The notes under the pieces were generated by a model. The model did no database searches. It was not told the DNA's origin and was given only the letters and a program-made list of their open reading frames with translations. 64,000 nucleotides of DNA from positions 31,049,501-31,113,500 of the forward strand of contig CM076140.1 in assembly GCA_038025085.1 (NCBI GenBank), given 5' to 3'. Below are positions 1 to 12,908 of this stretch, in pieces. Both the position numbers and the translations under genes were made by a program. How positions within the stretch are numbered: position 1 is the stretch's first letter; each line of letters begins with the position of its first letter. Origin of the DNA: Tetragonia tetragonoides (taxonomy: Eukaryota; Streptophyta; Magnoliopsida; Caryophyllales; Aizoaceae).

Positions 1-2
1 CT

Positions 3-3000
3 GATTTTCTCAACATTGGTAGAGGTAGACACCGTGGACGAGGTGATGATGATGGTTCTCTTAGTCCAAGGAGAAAAGATGAGCAATGGGGTGATTTAAA
101 GTTTGAACCCCCTGATTTTGATGGTGGTACAAACCCAGATGATTATTTGGAGTGGGAGCAACAAATGGGTAGATTGTTTGATACCAAGGGGTATAGTGAG
201 GAAAAGAGTTTCAAAGTTGCTGTTTTGAAGCTCAAGAAGTATGCTTCTTTGTGGTATGAAAGCATGAAACTACAAAGAGAGCGTGAGGGTAAATCTAGGG
301 TGCGTTCATGGCCCAAGCTTAAGAAAATCATGCACAAACGCTTTGTGCCCCCTTCCCAAACTCAAGATCTCTACCTCAAGCTCACAAATTTCAGTCAAGG
401 AACTCTAAGTGTAGCAGATTACAAAAGAGATTTCGAGCAACTAGAAATCAGAACCGGCATTGTAGAGGATCCACAACTCTCAATTGCGCATTTTATTTCT
501 GGTTTAGACACCAATATTGGTAATAGAGTTGAAGTACAGGCTTTTTGGTCCCTAGATGATGTATACAAGTTGGCTTTGAAGATTGAAAAGCAAGAGAAAG
601 CCAAGAAACCAGCAGCAAAGCCCTCATTTAGGAGTTTTACTCCTCGGGTAGAAAGTTCTTCTAAAGGGAGCGAAAATGACAAAAGGTTTCCTAGAGATCG
701 TAAGGCCAAAAAGGATGCTCAAAGACCATCTATCTCTAGGAAATGCTTCAAGTGTCAAGGCTATGGACACTTTCAAGCTGAGTGCCCCAACAAAAGAGTG
801 TAGTCTCTCCATGAGTATGATGAACTTAGGCAATTGGATGACGAGAAGGAGCAGATTGAAGAGCAATCTATTGACGATGAATTGGACATTGAACCTGACC
901 AAGGCTCACCTCTCTTGGTGGTTCCAAGGGTCCTTCATGCTAGAGAGGTAGAGAAGATACTATCTCAAAGAGAGAAGGTATTTCAAACCAAGTGCACCGT
1001 GAAAGAAAAACTTTGCACTTTAATCATTGATGGCGGTTCTTGCACCAATGTGGCGTCTACTCTCATGGTGGAAAAGCTTGGATTGGCCACCAAAGAACAC
1101 CCTCATCCTTATTCCTTGCAATGGTTAGAGAAGGGAAGCAAATCCAAGGTAACGAAACAAGTCACAATCCCTTTTTCGATTGGAATATACAATGATGAGA
1201 TTTTGTGTGATGTGATCCCCATGGATGCTTGTCATTTGCTGTTAGGTAGACCTTGGTTATATGATAGAAGAGTAATGCATGATGGCTTTAGAAATGTTTA
1301 CTCTTTTGAGGTTCATGGAAAGAAAATTAATTTGCAACCCGCAAAATTGTCTTTATGTGGGGGAACGCAAGTTCGGGAGGGTTCTTCAGTTTCTAACTCA
1401 TCAAAGCATGCTATGATTGTTAAAGGTGTTGATTTAGAGTATGAAATGGTGCATCGAAATGTTGTTTATATGCTGGTGTTGCTTGGGGAGAATGAGAACA
1501 TTGTTGGAAAGCCTTTACACGCGTTAATGCAACCTTTGTTTGAGAAGTATGTCGACGTGTTCCCATTTGAATGGCCCCTGGTTTGCCACCCATTAGGGGC
1601 ATAGAGCATCAAATAGACTTTGTTCCGGGAGCCTCACTTCCTAACAAAGCAGCTTATAGGTGTAATCCTCAAGGGACTAAGGAGTTACAACGTCAAGTAG
1701 AGGAGTTACTTGATCGGGGATACATTAGAGAAAGCATGAGTCCTTGTAATGTACCAGCTCTCCTTGTGCCAAAAAATGATGGAAGCATGAGAATGTGTGT
1801 TGATAGCCGTTCAATTAACAACATTACAATTAAGTATAGATATCCAATTCCTCGCTTGATTGATATGCTTGATGAGCTGTTTGGTTCTTGTGTGTTCTCT
1901 AAAGTGGATTTCAGGAGTGGTTACCATCAAATTAGAATGAAGGATGGGGATGAATGGAAGACAGCCTTCAAGACAAAAGGAGGTCTTTATGAATGGCTTG
2001 TAATGCCATTTGGGTCGTCCAATGCTCCTAGCACATTCATGCGTCTTATGAATGAGGTATTGCGTTCCTTTATTGGTAAATTTGATGTTGTGTATTTTGA
2101 TGATATTCTCATATACTCTAAGAGTGATTCTGAGCATGTGCAGCACCTAACACCCGTTTTTGAGGCTTTAAGGCAACACAAGCTGTTTGCTAAGCTTGAG
2201 AAGTGTGATTTCTTTCTCCCTAGTGTCATGTTTCTTGGTTACATTCTGTCCATGGATGGTATAGTTGTTGATCCCAGCAAGGTTGAGGCGATTAAGACAT
2301 GGCCTACTCCTACTAGCATCACGCAAGTAAGGAGCTTCCATGGGCTGGCTTCTTTTTATAGAAGATTCATCAAGCAATTCAGCTCTCTTTTAGCACCACT
2401 TACGAATTGTATGAAGAACAGTGTCTTTGAGTGGACTCCCATGGCTCAAAATGCTTTTGAGGCCATCAAGGAAAGGCTTAGCTCAACCCCTATACTAGCT
2501 TTGCCTAACTTTGACCAACCATTTGAAGTGGAATGTGATGCTTGTGGAACCGGTATTGAAGCTGTTTTTGTGCAAAATAAGCGTCCTATTGCTTATTTCA
2601 GTGAGAAGTTGAATGGTTCAAGAGGGAATTACAGCACTTATGACAAAGAGTTATATGCAATTGTGAGGGCTCTTGATCATTGGGCTCATTACTTAAAACC
2701 AAGGCAATTCATTTTGCATTCTGATCATGAAGCGTTGAAGTATATTAATGGGAAGCACAAGCTGAGTTCCAGACATGCTAAATGGGTGGAATTTCTTCAA
2801 TCATTCTCCTTTGTATCTAAGTACAAAACTGGTGCAAGCAATGTGGTAGCCGATGCTTTGTCAAGGCGACATTCTATGTTGTCTATCCTCGAGGCCAAGG
2901 TTTTAGGCTTCTCTTTCATAAGGGAACTTTACAAAGATGATCCAGATTTCTTTCCCATGTTTGATGGTAGCAAGGAGATGGAAAAAGGCCCTTTTTACAT

Positions 3001-4287
3001 GCATGAAGGGTTCCTTTTCAAGCACAATAGATTGTGTATCCCTAAGGGCTCAATCCGAGACCTACTTATAAGGGAAGCTCACTTAGGAGGATTGGCTGGC
3101 CACTTTGGCATTGTGAAGACTCTTGAGGTCTTAAGTGAGCACTTTTATTGGCCAAGAATGCAAGGAGATGTCCAATCCATAATAACGAGGTGTGCCTCTT
3201 GTCAACAATCTAGGTCCCATTTTCACCAGGGCTTGTACAAGCCTCTTCCTACTCCCACTTGTCCATGGCATGATCTAAGCATGGATTTCATAGTGGCACT
3301 TCCTCGTACACCAAGAGGCAAGGATGTCGTGATGGTTGTTGTCGACAGATTCTCAAAAATGGCTCACTTTGTTCCTTGCAACAAAACAAGTGATGTCTCA
3401 CATAATGCTGAGTTGTTCTTCAAAGAGATCATTCGCCTTCATGGGGTTCCAAGGTCCATTGTCTCGGATAAGGACTCTAAATTTCTGAGTTACTTTTGGA
3501 TAACATTGTGGAAATTGTTGGGTACCAAGCTCTTGTTCAGCACTTCCTATCATCCCCAAACCGATGGGCAAACCGAAGTGACCAATAGAACCCTCACAAC
3601 TCTTCTTAGAGGGTTGGTCAAGAAGACACTCAAGGGGTGGGATCAAACTCTACCACATGCTGAGTTTGCATACAACCGGGCTCCTCATTATACAACGGGC
3701 AAGTCGCCTTTTGAAATCCATTATGGGGTCAATCCTTTAACTCCTATTGATCTTTTTCCCTGGCCTTTTGAGAGGAAGGTGAGTCCAGATGCTGAAACGT
3801 TTGCTAAAGACATGAAAAGGCTACATGAGCAGATTACAAGCCGCATTGAGAAGATGAATGAGTTGTATATGAACAAAGCAAACAAGAACCGAAGGCAACA
3901 TGAGTTTAATCCAGGAGATTTAGTGTGGTTGCACCTTAGGAAGGAGAGGTTTCCAGCAAAAAGAAACACAAGTTGATGCCCAGATCAGAAGGCCCTTTTA
4001 AAATCATCGAGAAGATCAACGACAATGCATACAAGCTTGAACTGCCTTGAGAGAGCTCAATTTCAGCAACTTTTAATGTGGGAGATCTGCTGCCTTATTT
4101 GGAGGATGAATACCTTCATGATTTGAGGGCAAATCCAAACAAAGTTGGGGAGGATGATGCGTTAGCATCAGGTCATCAAGTTACTAGCATGAGCATTAAT
4201 GCATTAATCATAGCATTTGGGACTCTCTCACGTTTGAATGGTGATAATTCTGGTCCTAGAGGTCTTAATGTCCTTTTGGCCACTTAA
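3..4287 (+). pseudogene. Gag-pol polyprotein of element 1, broken in four places
   Basis: The frame is open from position 3, so the true start is upstream. In order: Gag capsid-like region (about 100-600); CCHC zinc knuckle at 744-785 ([14 protein letters not shown]); aspartic protease with IIDGGSC, Asp codon at 1029; reverse transcriptase with YFDD at 2093-2104; RNase H (CDACGTGIEAVF, then [10 protein letters not shown] and VADALSRR); integrase with CxxC at about 3190-3202 and a DDE triad at 3284, 3467 and 3575, the last two being D-x35-E. Breaks: in-frame TAG at 801-803 just after the zinc knuckle; a 1-nt loss near 1572-1578 between protease and RT; a 1-nt loss near 3957-3966 in the integrase tail; in-frame TGA at 4048-4050. 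The last 44 codons lie inside the 3' LTR and end with TAA at 4285-4287. The UAG could in principle be read through, but the other breaks make simple decay likelier. Confidence 0.92.
4147..4154 (+). promoter_or_regulatory. Polypurine tract of element 1
   Basis: GGGGAGGA lies immediately before the TGATGC start of the 3' LTR, where the plus-strand primer of reverse transcription is expected. It falls inside the pol reading frame, as in element 2. Confidence 0.75.
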
Positions 4288-4495
4288 TCTAGGTTATGTC
4301 CGTATAAGATTAGTCCGTACAAATAAGCATTTGTGATTAGTGTTAATTGTAGTGCACCCTGCATGTAATTAGCGTAACTAACAAATATAATTTGTTGTTA
4401 TTTGAATTCCCTAAGTAGTTGCTGAGTAAGGCCCCCCTAAGAGCACATGGAGCAGGTAAGGATGAAGAATGAGGCTCCTTACAGCTCACCCATGT

Positions 4496-4515
4496 TTGTC
4501 CTTATGCAAGGACAA
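4496..4515. other. LTR inverted repeat, 8-bp arms
   Basis: TTGTCCTT and AAGGACAA are exact reverse complements around the loop ATGC, about 170 bp upstream of the TATA-like site. Stem-loops with a CCTT/AAGG or CTTG/CAAG core occur in the other three LTR families of this window. Confidence 0.6.
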
Positions 4516-4688
4516 GCAACAGCTGTCAAGTGGTCCAAAACGGAAGGACATGCGCTCCAAATTTTACTGCACGTATTTGGCTCATTTCTGGGCAAAATAC
4601 TCAAGTTTCAAACTGCTTGGGCACTACTCTTGGAAAGCTCACCCTTTCTAGAGTATTCCTAGGTTATTAGGGAACATTTGTGACCCCA

Positions 4689-4696
4689 ATAAATAT
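4689..4696 (+). promoter_or_regulatory. Candidate TATA box in the element 1 LTR
   Basis: ATAAATAT followed by GTAA resembles the CTATAAATATGTAA context of the solo LTR at 37592, and it sits in a similar part of the LTR. The leading T of a canonical TATA box is missing here, so this is weaker than the boxes at 13365 and 37592. Confidence 0.4.
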
Positions 4697-7269
4697 GTAA
4701 GAACAGCTGATGTAAAAGGCACTTAATTTTGAATGAGAAATACACGGCTGCTACCTTCTTACAAACCTTGCCTTTTTTTTACAATAATCTTAGGGTTATT
4801 TGGTGAGCAAGTAGTAATCTTTACCCATAGCTTGGTGGTTTAATCCTTTATAGCTTTGGTGGTGATACTCATTATCCTTTCTTCTCTTAATCTTTTGTTT
4901 TTGTTTACAAATTGCTAAGGTTGTAATTGCAAACGTATCAACTTGTAAACATCCTAGGTGTAGTTTCACACTCAAATAAATGCAAACAAAGTATTTGGAT
5001 GCTTTCTCTTACTATACAACACAAAAGAACTCAAATCTCTTTCACCCTACTCGTAAGAGCTTTGAAAACGCGTAAATGCATCCAAAAGCTTGAGTTGAAG
5101 CTTGTTTGTACTTGTAAACATCCTAGGTGTAGTTTCACACTCAAATAAACGAAAACAAAGTATTGGATGCTTTCTCTTAATATACAACACAAAAGAACTC
5201 AAATCTCTTTCACCCTACTCGTACGAGCTTTTAAAACGCGTAAATGCATTCAAAACCTTGAGTTGAAGTTTGTTTGTACTTTCAAACATTCTTGGTGTAG
5301 TTTCATACTCAAATGAATTGCAAAGAACACATTTGGGTGCTTTGTCTTAATATACAACAAAAAAAGAACTCAAATCTCTTTCACTCTACTCGTAAGAGCT
5401 GGTAAAACGCGTAAATGCATTCAAAAGCTTGAGTTGAAGCATGTTTGTACTTGTAAACATCTTAGGTGTAGTTTCACACTCAAATGAATGCAAACAAAGT
5501 ATTTGGATGCTTTCTCTTAATATACAACACAAAAGAACTCAAATCTCTTTCACTCTACTCGTATGAACTTTTAAAATACGTAAATGTATTCAAAAGCTTG
5601 AGTTGAAGCTTGTTTGTACTTTAAAACATTCTTGGTGTAGTTTCACACTTAAATAAATGCAAAAAAAACATGTGGGTGCTTTCTCTTAATATACAGCACA
5701 AAAGAACTCCAATCTCTTTCACCCTACTCGTAAGAGCTGTTAAAACGCGTAAATGCATTCAAAAGCTTGAGTTGAAGCTTGTTTGTACTTGTAAACATCC
5801 TTGGTATAGTTTCACACTCAAATGAATGCAAACAAAGTATTTGGAAGCTTTCTCTTAATATACAACACAAAAGAATTCAAATCTCTTTCACCCTACTCGT
5901 ATGAGCTTTTAAAACGCGTAAATGCATTCAAAAGCTTGAGTTGAAGCTTGTTTGTACTTTAAAACATTCTTGGTGTAGTTTCATACTCAAATGAATGCAA
6001 ACAAAACATTTGGGTGCTTGCTCTGAATATACAACACAAAAGAACTCAATCTCTATCACCCTAGTCGTAAGAGCTGTTAAAACGCGTAAATGCATTCAAA
6101 AGCTTGAGTTGAAGCTTGTTTGTACTTGTAAACATCCTTTGTGTAGTTTTACACTCAAATGAATGAAAACAAAGTATTTGGATTCTTTCTCTTAATATAC
6201 AACACAAAAGAACTCAAATCTCTTTCACCCTACTCGTAAGAGCTTTTAAAACGCGTAAATGCATTCAAAAGCTTGAGTTGAAGCTTGTTTGTACTTTACA
6301 ACATTCTTGGTGTAGTTTCATACTCAAATGAATGCAAACAAAACATTTAGGTGCTTTCTCTTAATATACAACACAAAAGAACTCAAATCTCCTTCACCCT
6401 ACTCGTAAGAGCTTTTAAAACGCGTAAATGCATTCAAAAGCTTCAGTTGAAGCTTGTTTGTACTTGTAAACATCCTAGGTGTAATTTCACACTCAAATGA
6501 ATGCAAACAAAGTATTTGGATGCTTTCTCTTAATATACAACACAAACGAACATAAATCTCTTTAAGCCTACTCGTATGAGCTTTTGAAATGCGTAAATGC
6601 ATTCAAATGCTTGGGATGAAGCTTTGTTGTACTTGTAAACATCCTAGGTGTAGTTTCATACTTAAATGAATGCAACCAATCTTTTTTGGATGCTTTCTCT
6701 TAGTATACAACATAAAAGAACTCATATCTCTTTCACCCTTCTCGTACGAGTTTTTAAAACGTGTAAATGCATTCAAAAGCTTGAGTTGAAGCTTGTTTGT
6801 ACTTGGAAACATCCCAGGTGTAGTTTCACACTCAAATGAACGCAAACAAAGTATTTGGATTCTTTCTCTAAACACAAGAGAACTTAAATCTCTTTCACCC
6901 TACTCGTATGAGCTTTTAAAACGCGGAAATGCATTCAAAAGCTTGAGTTGAAGCTTGTTTGTACTTTAAAACATTCTTGGTGTAGTTTCATAGTCAAATG
7001 AATGGAAACAAAACATTTTGGTGCTTTCTCTGAATAAAAAACACAGAAGAACTCAATCTCTATCACCCTAGTCGTAAGAGCTGTTAAAACGCGTAAATTC
7101 ATTCAAAAGCTTCAGTTGAAGCTTGTTTGTACTTGTAAACATCCTTTGTGTAGTTTTACACTGAAGTGAATGCAAACAAAGTATTTGGATGCTTTCTCTT
7201 AATATACAACACAAAAGAACTCAAATCTCTTTCACCCTACTCGTAAGAGCTTTTAAAACGCGTAAATGC

Positions 7270-8753
7270 ATTCAAAAGCTTGAGTTGAAGCATGTTTGTA
7301 CTTTAAAACATTCTTGGTGTGGTTTCATACTCAAATGAATGCAAACAAAACATTTAGGTGCTTTCTCTTAATATACAACACAAAAGAACTCAAACCTCTT
7401 TCACCCTACTCGTAAGAGCTTTTAAAACGCGTAAATGCATTCAAAATCTTGAGTTTAAGCTTGTTTGTACTTGTAAACATCCTAGGTGTAATTTCACACT
7501 CAAATGAATGCAAACAAAGTATTTGGATACTTTCTCTTAATATACAACACAAACGAACTCAAATCTCTTTCACCCTACTCGTATGAGCTTTTGAAATGCG
7601 TAAATGCATTCAAATGCTTGAGTTGAAGCTTGTTTGTACTTGTAAACATCCTAGGTGTAGTTTCACACTCAAATGAATGCAAACAAACTTTTTTGGATGC
7701 TTTCTCTTAGTATACAACATAAAAGAACTCATATCTCTTTCACCCTACTTGTACGAGTTTTTAAAACGCGTAAATGCATTCAAAAGCTTGAGTTGAAGCT
7801 TGTTTGTAATTGTAAACATCCTAGCTGTAGTTTCACACTCAAATGAATCCAAACAAAGTATTTGGATGTTTTCTCTTAATATTCAACACAAAAGAACTCA
7901 TATCTCTTTCACCCTACTCGTACGACCCTTTAAAACGCGTAAATGCATTCAAAAGCTTGAGTTGAAACTTGTTTGTACTTGTAAACATTCTAGGTGTAGT
8001 TTCACACTCAAATGAACGCAAACAAAGTATTTGGATGCTCTCTCTTAATATACAACACAAAAGAACTCAAATCTCTTTCACCCTAGTCGTACAAGCTTTT
8101 AAAACGAGTAAATGCTTTCAAAAGCTTGAGTTGCAGCTTGTTTCTACTTTCAAACATTCTTGGTGTAGTTTCACACTCAAATGAATTGCAAACAAAAACT
8201 TCTCTTAATATACAACAAAAAAAGAACTCAAATCTCTTTCACCGTACTCGTAACAGCTGTTAAAACGCGTAAATGCATTCAAAAGCTTGAGTTGAAGCTT
8301 GTTTGTACTTGTAAACATCCTAGGTGTAGTTTGGATGCTTTGTCTTAATATACAACACAAAAGAACTCAAATCTCTTTCACCCTACTCGTAAGAGCTTTT
8401 AAAAGGCGTAAATGCATTCTAAAGCTCGAGTTGAAGCTTGTTTGTACTTATAAACATCCTTGGTGTAGTTTCACACTCAAATCAAAGAAAACAAAACATT
8501 TAGGTGCTTTCTTTTAATATACAACACAAAAGAACTCAAATCTCTTTCACCCGACTCGAAAGAAGTTTTAAAACGCGTAAATGCATTCAAAAGCTTGAGT
8601 TGAAGCTTGTTTGTACTTGTAAACATCCTAGGTGGAGTTTCACACTCAAATGAATGCAAAAAAAGTATTTCGATGCTTTCTCTTGCTATGCAACACAAAA
8701 GAACTCAAATCTCTTTCACCGTACTCGTATGAGCTTGTAAAACGCGTAAATGC
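7270..8753 (+). repeat. Higher-order repeat unit, 1484 bp, copy 1
   Basis: Nearly every base from about 7270 to 8606 recurs 1484 bp downstream. Shared markers include a monomer shortened by about 39 bp (near 8325-8340, where GTAGTTT runs straight into GGATGC) and the unusual CCCGACTCGAAAGAAG at 8551. Borders are approximate because both lie in satellite. Confidence 0.85.
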
Positions 8754-10090
8754 ATTCAAAAGCTTGAGTTGAAGCTTGTTTGTACTTTAAAACATTCTTG
8801 GTGTGGTTTCATACTCAAATGAATGCAAACAAAACATTTAGGTGCTTTCTCTTAATATACAACACAAAAGAACTCAAACCTCTTTCACCCTACTCGTAAG
8901 AGCTTTTAAAACGCGTAAATGCATTCAAAATCTTGAGTTTAAGCTTTTTTGTACTTGTAAACATCCTAGGTGTAATTTCACACTCAAATGAATGCAAACA
9001 AAGTATTTGGATACTTTCTCTTAATATACAACACAAACGAACTCAAATCTCTTTCACCCTACTCGTATGAGCTTTTGAAATGCGTAAATGCATTCAAATG
9101 CTTGAGTTGAAGCTTGTTTGTACTTGTAAACATCCTAGGTGTAGTTTCACACTCAAATGAATGCAAACAAACTTTTTTGGATGCTTTCTCTTAGTATACA
9201 ACATAAAAGAACTCATATCTCTTTCACCCTACTTGTACGAGTTTTTAAAACGCGTAAATGCATTCAAAAGCTTGAGTTGAAGCTTGTTTGTAATTGTAAA
9301 CATCCTAGCTGTAGTTTCACACTCAAATGAATCCAAACAAAGTATTTGGATGTTTTCTCTTAATATTCAACACAAAAGAACTCATATCTCTTTCACCCTA
9401 CTCGTACGACCCTTTAAAACGCGTAAATGCATTCAAAAGCTTGAGTTGAAGCTTGTTTGTACTTGTAAACATTCTAGGTGTAGTTTCACACTCAAATGAA
9501 CGCAAACAAAGTATTTGGATGCTCTCTCTTAATATACAACACAAAAGAACTCAAATCTCTTTCACCCTAGTCGTACAAGCTTTTAAAACGAGTAAATGCT
9601 TTCAAAAGCTTGAGTTGCAGCTTGTTTCTACTTTCAAACATTCTTGGTGTAGTTTCACACTCAAATGAATTGCAAACAAAAACTTCTCTTAATATACAAC
9701 AAAAAAAGAACTCAAATCTCTTTCACCGTACTCGTAACAGCTGTTAAAACGCGTAAATGCATTCAAAAGCTTGAGTTGAAGCTTGTTTGTACTTGTAAAC
9801 ATCCTAGGTGTAGTTTGGATGCTTTGTCTTAATATACAACACAAAAGAACTCAAATCTCTTTCACCCTACTCGTAAGAGCTTTTAAAAGGCGTAAATGCA
9901 TTCTAAAGCTCGAGTTGAAGCTTGTTTGTACTTATAAACATCCTTGGTGTAGTTTCACACTCAAATCAAAGAAAACAAAACATTTAGGTGCTTTCTTTTA
10001 ATATACAACACAAAAGAACTCAAATCTCTTTCACCCGACTCGAAAGAAGTTTTAAAACGCGTCAATGCATTCAAAAGCTTGAGTTGAAGC
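8754..10090 (+). repeat. Higher-order repeat unit, 1484-bp offset, copy 2 (shorter)
   Basis: This matches 7270-8606 with only scattered differences, including the same shortened monomer near 9809-9824. Similarity to copy 1 falls to ordinary monomer level after about 10090, so the second copy is incomplete. Confidence 0.85.
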
Positions 10091-10734
10091 GTGTTTGTAC
10101 CTGTAAACATCCTTGGTGTAGTTTCACACGCAAATGAAAGCAAACAAAGTATTTGGATGCTTTCTCTAAATATATAACACGAAAGAACTCCAATCTCTTT
10201 CACCCTACTCGTAATAGCTTTTAAAACGCGTAAATGCATCCAAAACCTTGAGTTGAAGCGTGTTTGTACTTGTAAACATCCTTGGTGTAGTTTTACACTC
10301 AAATGAATGCAAACAATGTATTTGGATGCTTTATCTTAATATACAACACAAACGAACTCAAATCACTTTAACCCTACTCGTATGAGCTTTTAAAACGCGG
10401 AAATGCATTCAAAAGCTTCAGTTGAAGCTTGTTTGTACTTTAAAACATTCTTGGTGTAGTTTCATAGTCAAATGAATGCAAACAAAACATTTGGGTGCTT
10501 GCTCTGAATAAACAACACAGAAGAACTCAATCTCTATCACCCTAGTCGTAAGAGCTGTTAAAACGCGTAAATGCATTCAAAAGCTTCAGTTGAAGCTTGT
10601 TGTACTTGTAAACATCCTTTGTGTAGTTTTACACTGAAGTGAATGCAAACAAAGTATTTGGATGCTTTCTCTTAATATACAACACAAAAGAACTCAAATC
10701 TCTTTCACCCTACTCGTAAGAGCTTTTAAAACGC

Positions 10735-11410
10735 GTAAATGCATTCAAAAGCTTGAGTTGAAGCTTGTTTGTACTTTAAAACATTCTTGGTATGGTTTCA
10801 CACTCAAATGAATGCAAACAAAACATTTAGGTGCTTTCTCTTAATATACAACACAAAAGAACTCAAACCTCTTTCACCCTACTCGTAAGAGCTTTTAAAA
10901 CGCGTAAATGTATTCAAAAGCTTGAGTTGAAGCTTGTTTGTACTTGTAAACATCCTTGGTATAGTTTCACACTCAAACGAATGCAAACAAAGTATTTGGA
11001 TGCTTTCTCTTAATATACAACACAAAAGAACTCCAATCTCATTCCCCCTACTCGTAAGAGCTTTTAAAACACGTAAATGCATCCAAAAGCTTGAGTTGAA
11101 GCTTGTTTGTACTTGTAAACATCCTAGGTGTTGTTTCACATTCAAATGAATTCAATGAAAGTATTTGGATGCTTTCTCTTAATATACAACACAAAAGAAC
11201 TCAAATCTCTTTCACCCTACTCGTATGAGCTTTTAAAACGCGTAAATGCATTCAAAAGCTTGAGTTGAAGCTTGTTTGTACTTTAAAACATTCTTGGTGT
11301 AGTTTCATACTCAAATGAATGCAAACAAAGTATTTGGATTCTTTCTCTTAATATACAACACAAACGAACTCAAATCTCTTTCACCCTACTCGTAAGAGCT
11401 GTTAAAACGC
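10735..11410 (+). repeat. Higher-order repeat unit, 676 bp (four monomers), copy 1
   Basis: 676 is exactly 4 x 169. The unit recurs directly downstream with very few changes, for example AAACATCC here against AAATATCC in copy 2 near 11625. The rare GTTTCACATTCAAATGAATT variant at about 11130 marks the unit. Confidence 0.85.
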
Positions 11411-12086
11411 GTAAATGCATTCAAAAGCTTGAGTTGAAGCTTGTTTGTACTTTAAAACATTCTTGGTATGGTTTCACACTCAAATGAATGCAAACAAAAC
11501 ATTTAGGTGCTTTCTCTTAATATACAACACAAAAGAACTCAAACCTCTTTCACCCTACTCGTAAGAGCTTTTAAAACGCGTAAATGTATTCAAAAGCTTG
11601 AGTTGAAGCTTGTTTGTACTTGTAAATATCCTTGGTATAGTTTCACACTCAAACGAATGCAAACAAAGTATTTGGATGCTTTCTCTTAATATACAACACA
11701 AAAGAACTCCAATCTCATTCCCCCTACTCGTAAGAGCTTTTAAAACACGTAAATGCATCCAAAAGCTTGAGTTGAAGCTTGTTTGTACTTGTAAACATCC
11801 TAGGTGTTGTTTCACATTCAAATGAATTCAATGAAAGTATTTGGATGCTTTCTCTTAATATACAACACAAAAGAACTCAAATCTCTTTCACCCTACTCGT
11901 ATGAGCTTTTAAAACGCGTAAATGCATTCAAAAGCTTGAGTTGAAGCTTGTTTGTACTTTAAAACATTCTTGGTGTAGTTTCATACTCAAATGAATGCAA
12001 ACAAAGTATTTGGATTCTTTCTCTTAATATACAACACAAACGAACTCAAATCTCTTTCACCCTACTCCTAAGAGCTGTTAAAACGC
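11411..12086 (+). repeat. Higher-order repeat unit, 676 bp (four monomers), copy 2
   Basis: Tandem copy of 10735-11410, carrying the same private variants at a 676-bp offset. The near identity indicates a recent unequal exchange or slippage of a four-monomer segment. Confidence 0.85.
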
Positions 12087-12903
12087 GTAAATGCATTCAA
12101 AAGCTTGAGTTGAAGCTTGTTTGTACTTGTAAACATCCGTGGTGTAGGTTCACACTCAAATGAATGCAAACAAAGTATTTGGATGCTTTCTCTGAATATA
12201 CAACACAACAGAACTCCAATCTCTTTCACCCAACTCGTAGGAGCTGTTAAAACGCGTAAATGCATTTAAAAGCTTGAGTTGAAGCTTGTTTGTACTTGTA
12301 AACATCCTTGGTGTAGTTTCACACTCAAATGAATGCAAACAAAGTATTTGGATGCTTTTTCTTAATATACAACACAAACGAACTCAAATCACCTTAACCC
12401 TACTCGTATGAGCTTTTAAAACGTGTAAATACATTCAAAAGCTTGAGTTGAAGCTTGTTTGTACTTTAAAACATTCTTGGTGCAGTTTCATACTCAAATG
12501 AATGCAAACAAAACATTTGGGTGCTTTCTCTGAATATACAACATAGAAGAACTCAATCTCTATCACCCTAGTCGTAAGAGCCGTTAAAACGCGTAAATGC
12601 ATTCAAAAGCTTGAGTTGAAGCATGTTTGTACTTGTAAACATCTTAGGTGTAGTTTCACACTCAAATGAATGCAAAAAAAGTATTTGGATGCTTTCTCTT
12701 AATATACAACACAAAAGAACTCAAATATCTTTCACCTACTCATAAGAGCTTTTAAAACGCGTAAATGCATTCAAAAGCTTGAGTTGAAGCTTGTTTGTAC
12801 TTTAAAACATTCTTGGTGTAGTTTCATACTCAGATGAATGCAAACAAAACATTTAGGTGCTTTCTCTTAATATACAACACAAAAGAACTCGAATCTCTTT
12901 CAC

Positions 12904-12908
12904 CCTAC
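12904..12908. repeat. Left target-site duplication of element 2 (CCTAC)
   Basis: CCTAC precedes the TG of the 5' LTR and is repeated at 18714-18718. Joining the flanks restores an ordinary monomer around CACCCTACTCGTAAG, so the element inserted at monomer positions 131-135. Confidence 0.95.

Larger units (their letters stand above)
1..4940 (+). mobile_element. CRM-like Ty3/gypsy LTR retrotransposon, element 1 (5' end outside window)
   Basis: The order seen is gag, protease, reverse transcriptase, RNase H, integrase, then a 3' LTR, which is the Ty3/gypsy order. The 5' LTR, PBS and start of gag lie left of the window, so LTR divergence and the left target duplication cannot be read. The right border is clear: LTR sequence ends CGTATCA at 4940 and satellite resumes at once with ACTTG, the expected 5-bp target site at monomer positions 26-30. 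CRM-clade membership is inferred from the TGATG start of the LTR, the pol frame continuing into the 3' LTR, and a C-terminal LLPYLED...DLRANP segment. The copy is defective: two stop codons and two frameshifts interrupt the polyprotein. Its LTR shares a TCTAGAGTATTCC stretch with the solo LTR at 36549, suggesting related families. Confidence 0.93.
4155..4940 (+). repeat. 3' LTR of element 1 (786 bp)
   Basis: It starts TGATGCG right after a purine tract and ends CGTATCA directly against satellite, so the ends form an imperfect inverted repeat. The first 133 bp also encode the end of pol. A weak TATA-like ATAAATAT lies at 4689-4696. An 8-bp perfect inverted repeat, TTGTCCTT and AAGGACAA with a 4-nt loop, occupies 4496-4515. 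The left border follows from the purine tract and the matching TGATGC start of the elements at 12909 and 49011. Confidence 0.85.
4941..12908 (+). repeat. 169-bp centromere-type satellite, block 1
   Basis: About 47 head-to-tail monomers of 169 bp, with some shorter, rearranged ones. Each holds the landmarks AAGCTTGAGTTGAAGCTT, TAAACATCCTAGGTGTAG, CTTTCACCCTACTCGTA and AAAACGCGTAAATGCATTC. Two forms mix. One reads CATCCTAGG and GTATTTGGATGC. The other reads CATTCTTGG, ACATTTGGGTGC and CTCTATCACCCTAGTCGTAAGAGCTGTT. Open frames of about 71 codons occur because each monomer is nearly stop-free in one frame, but 169 is not a multiple of 3, so none extends. No gene is seen. The block contains two larger internal duplications (7270-10090 and 10735-12086). 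Confidence 0.97.

Noticed and set aside
4447..4662. 71-codon frame inside the element 1 3' LTR
   Set aside because: It lies downstream of the pol stop, within LTR regulatory sequence, and an overlapping frame on the same strand is equally open. No domain is visible.
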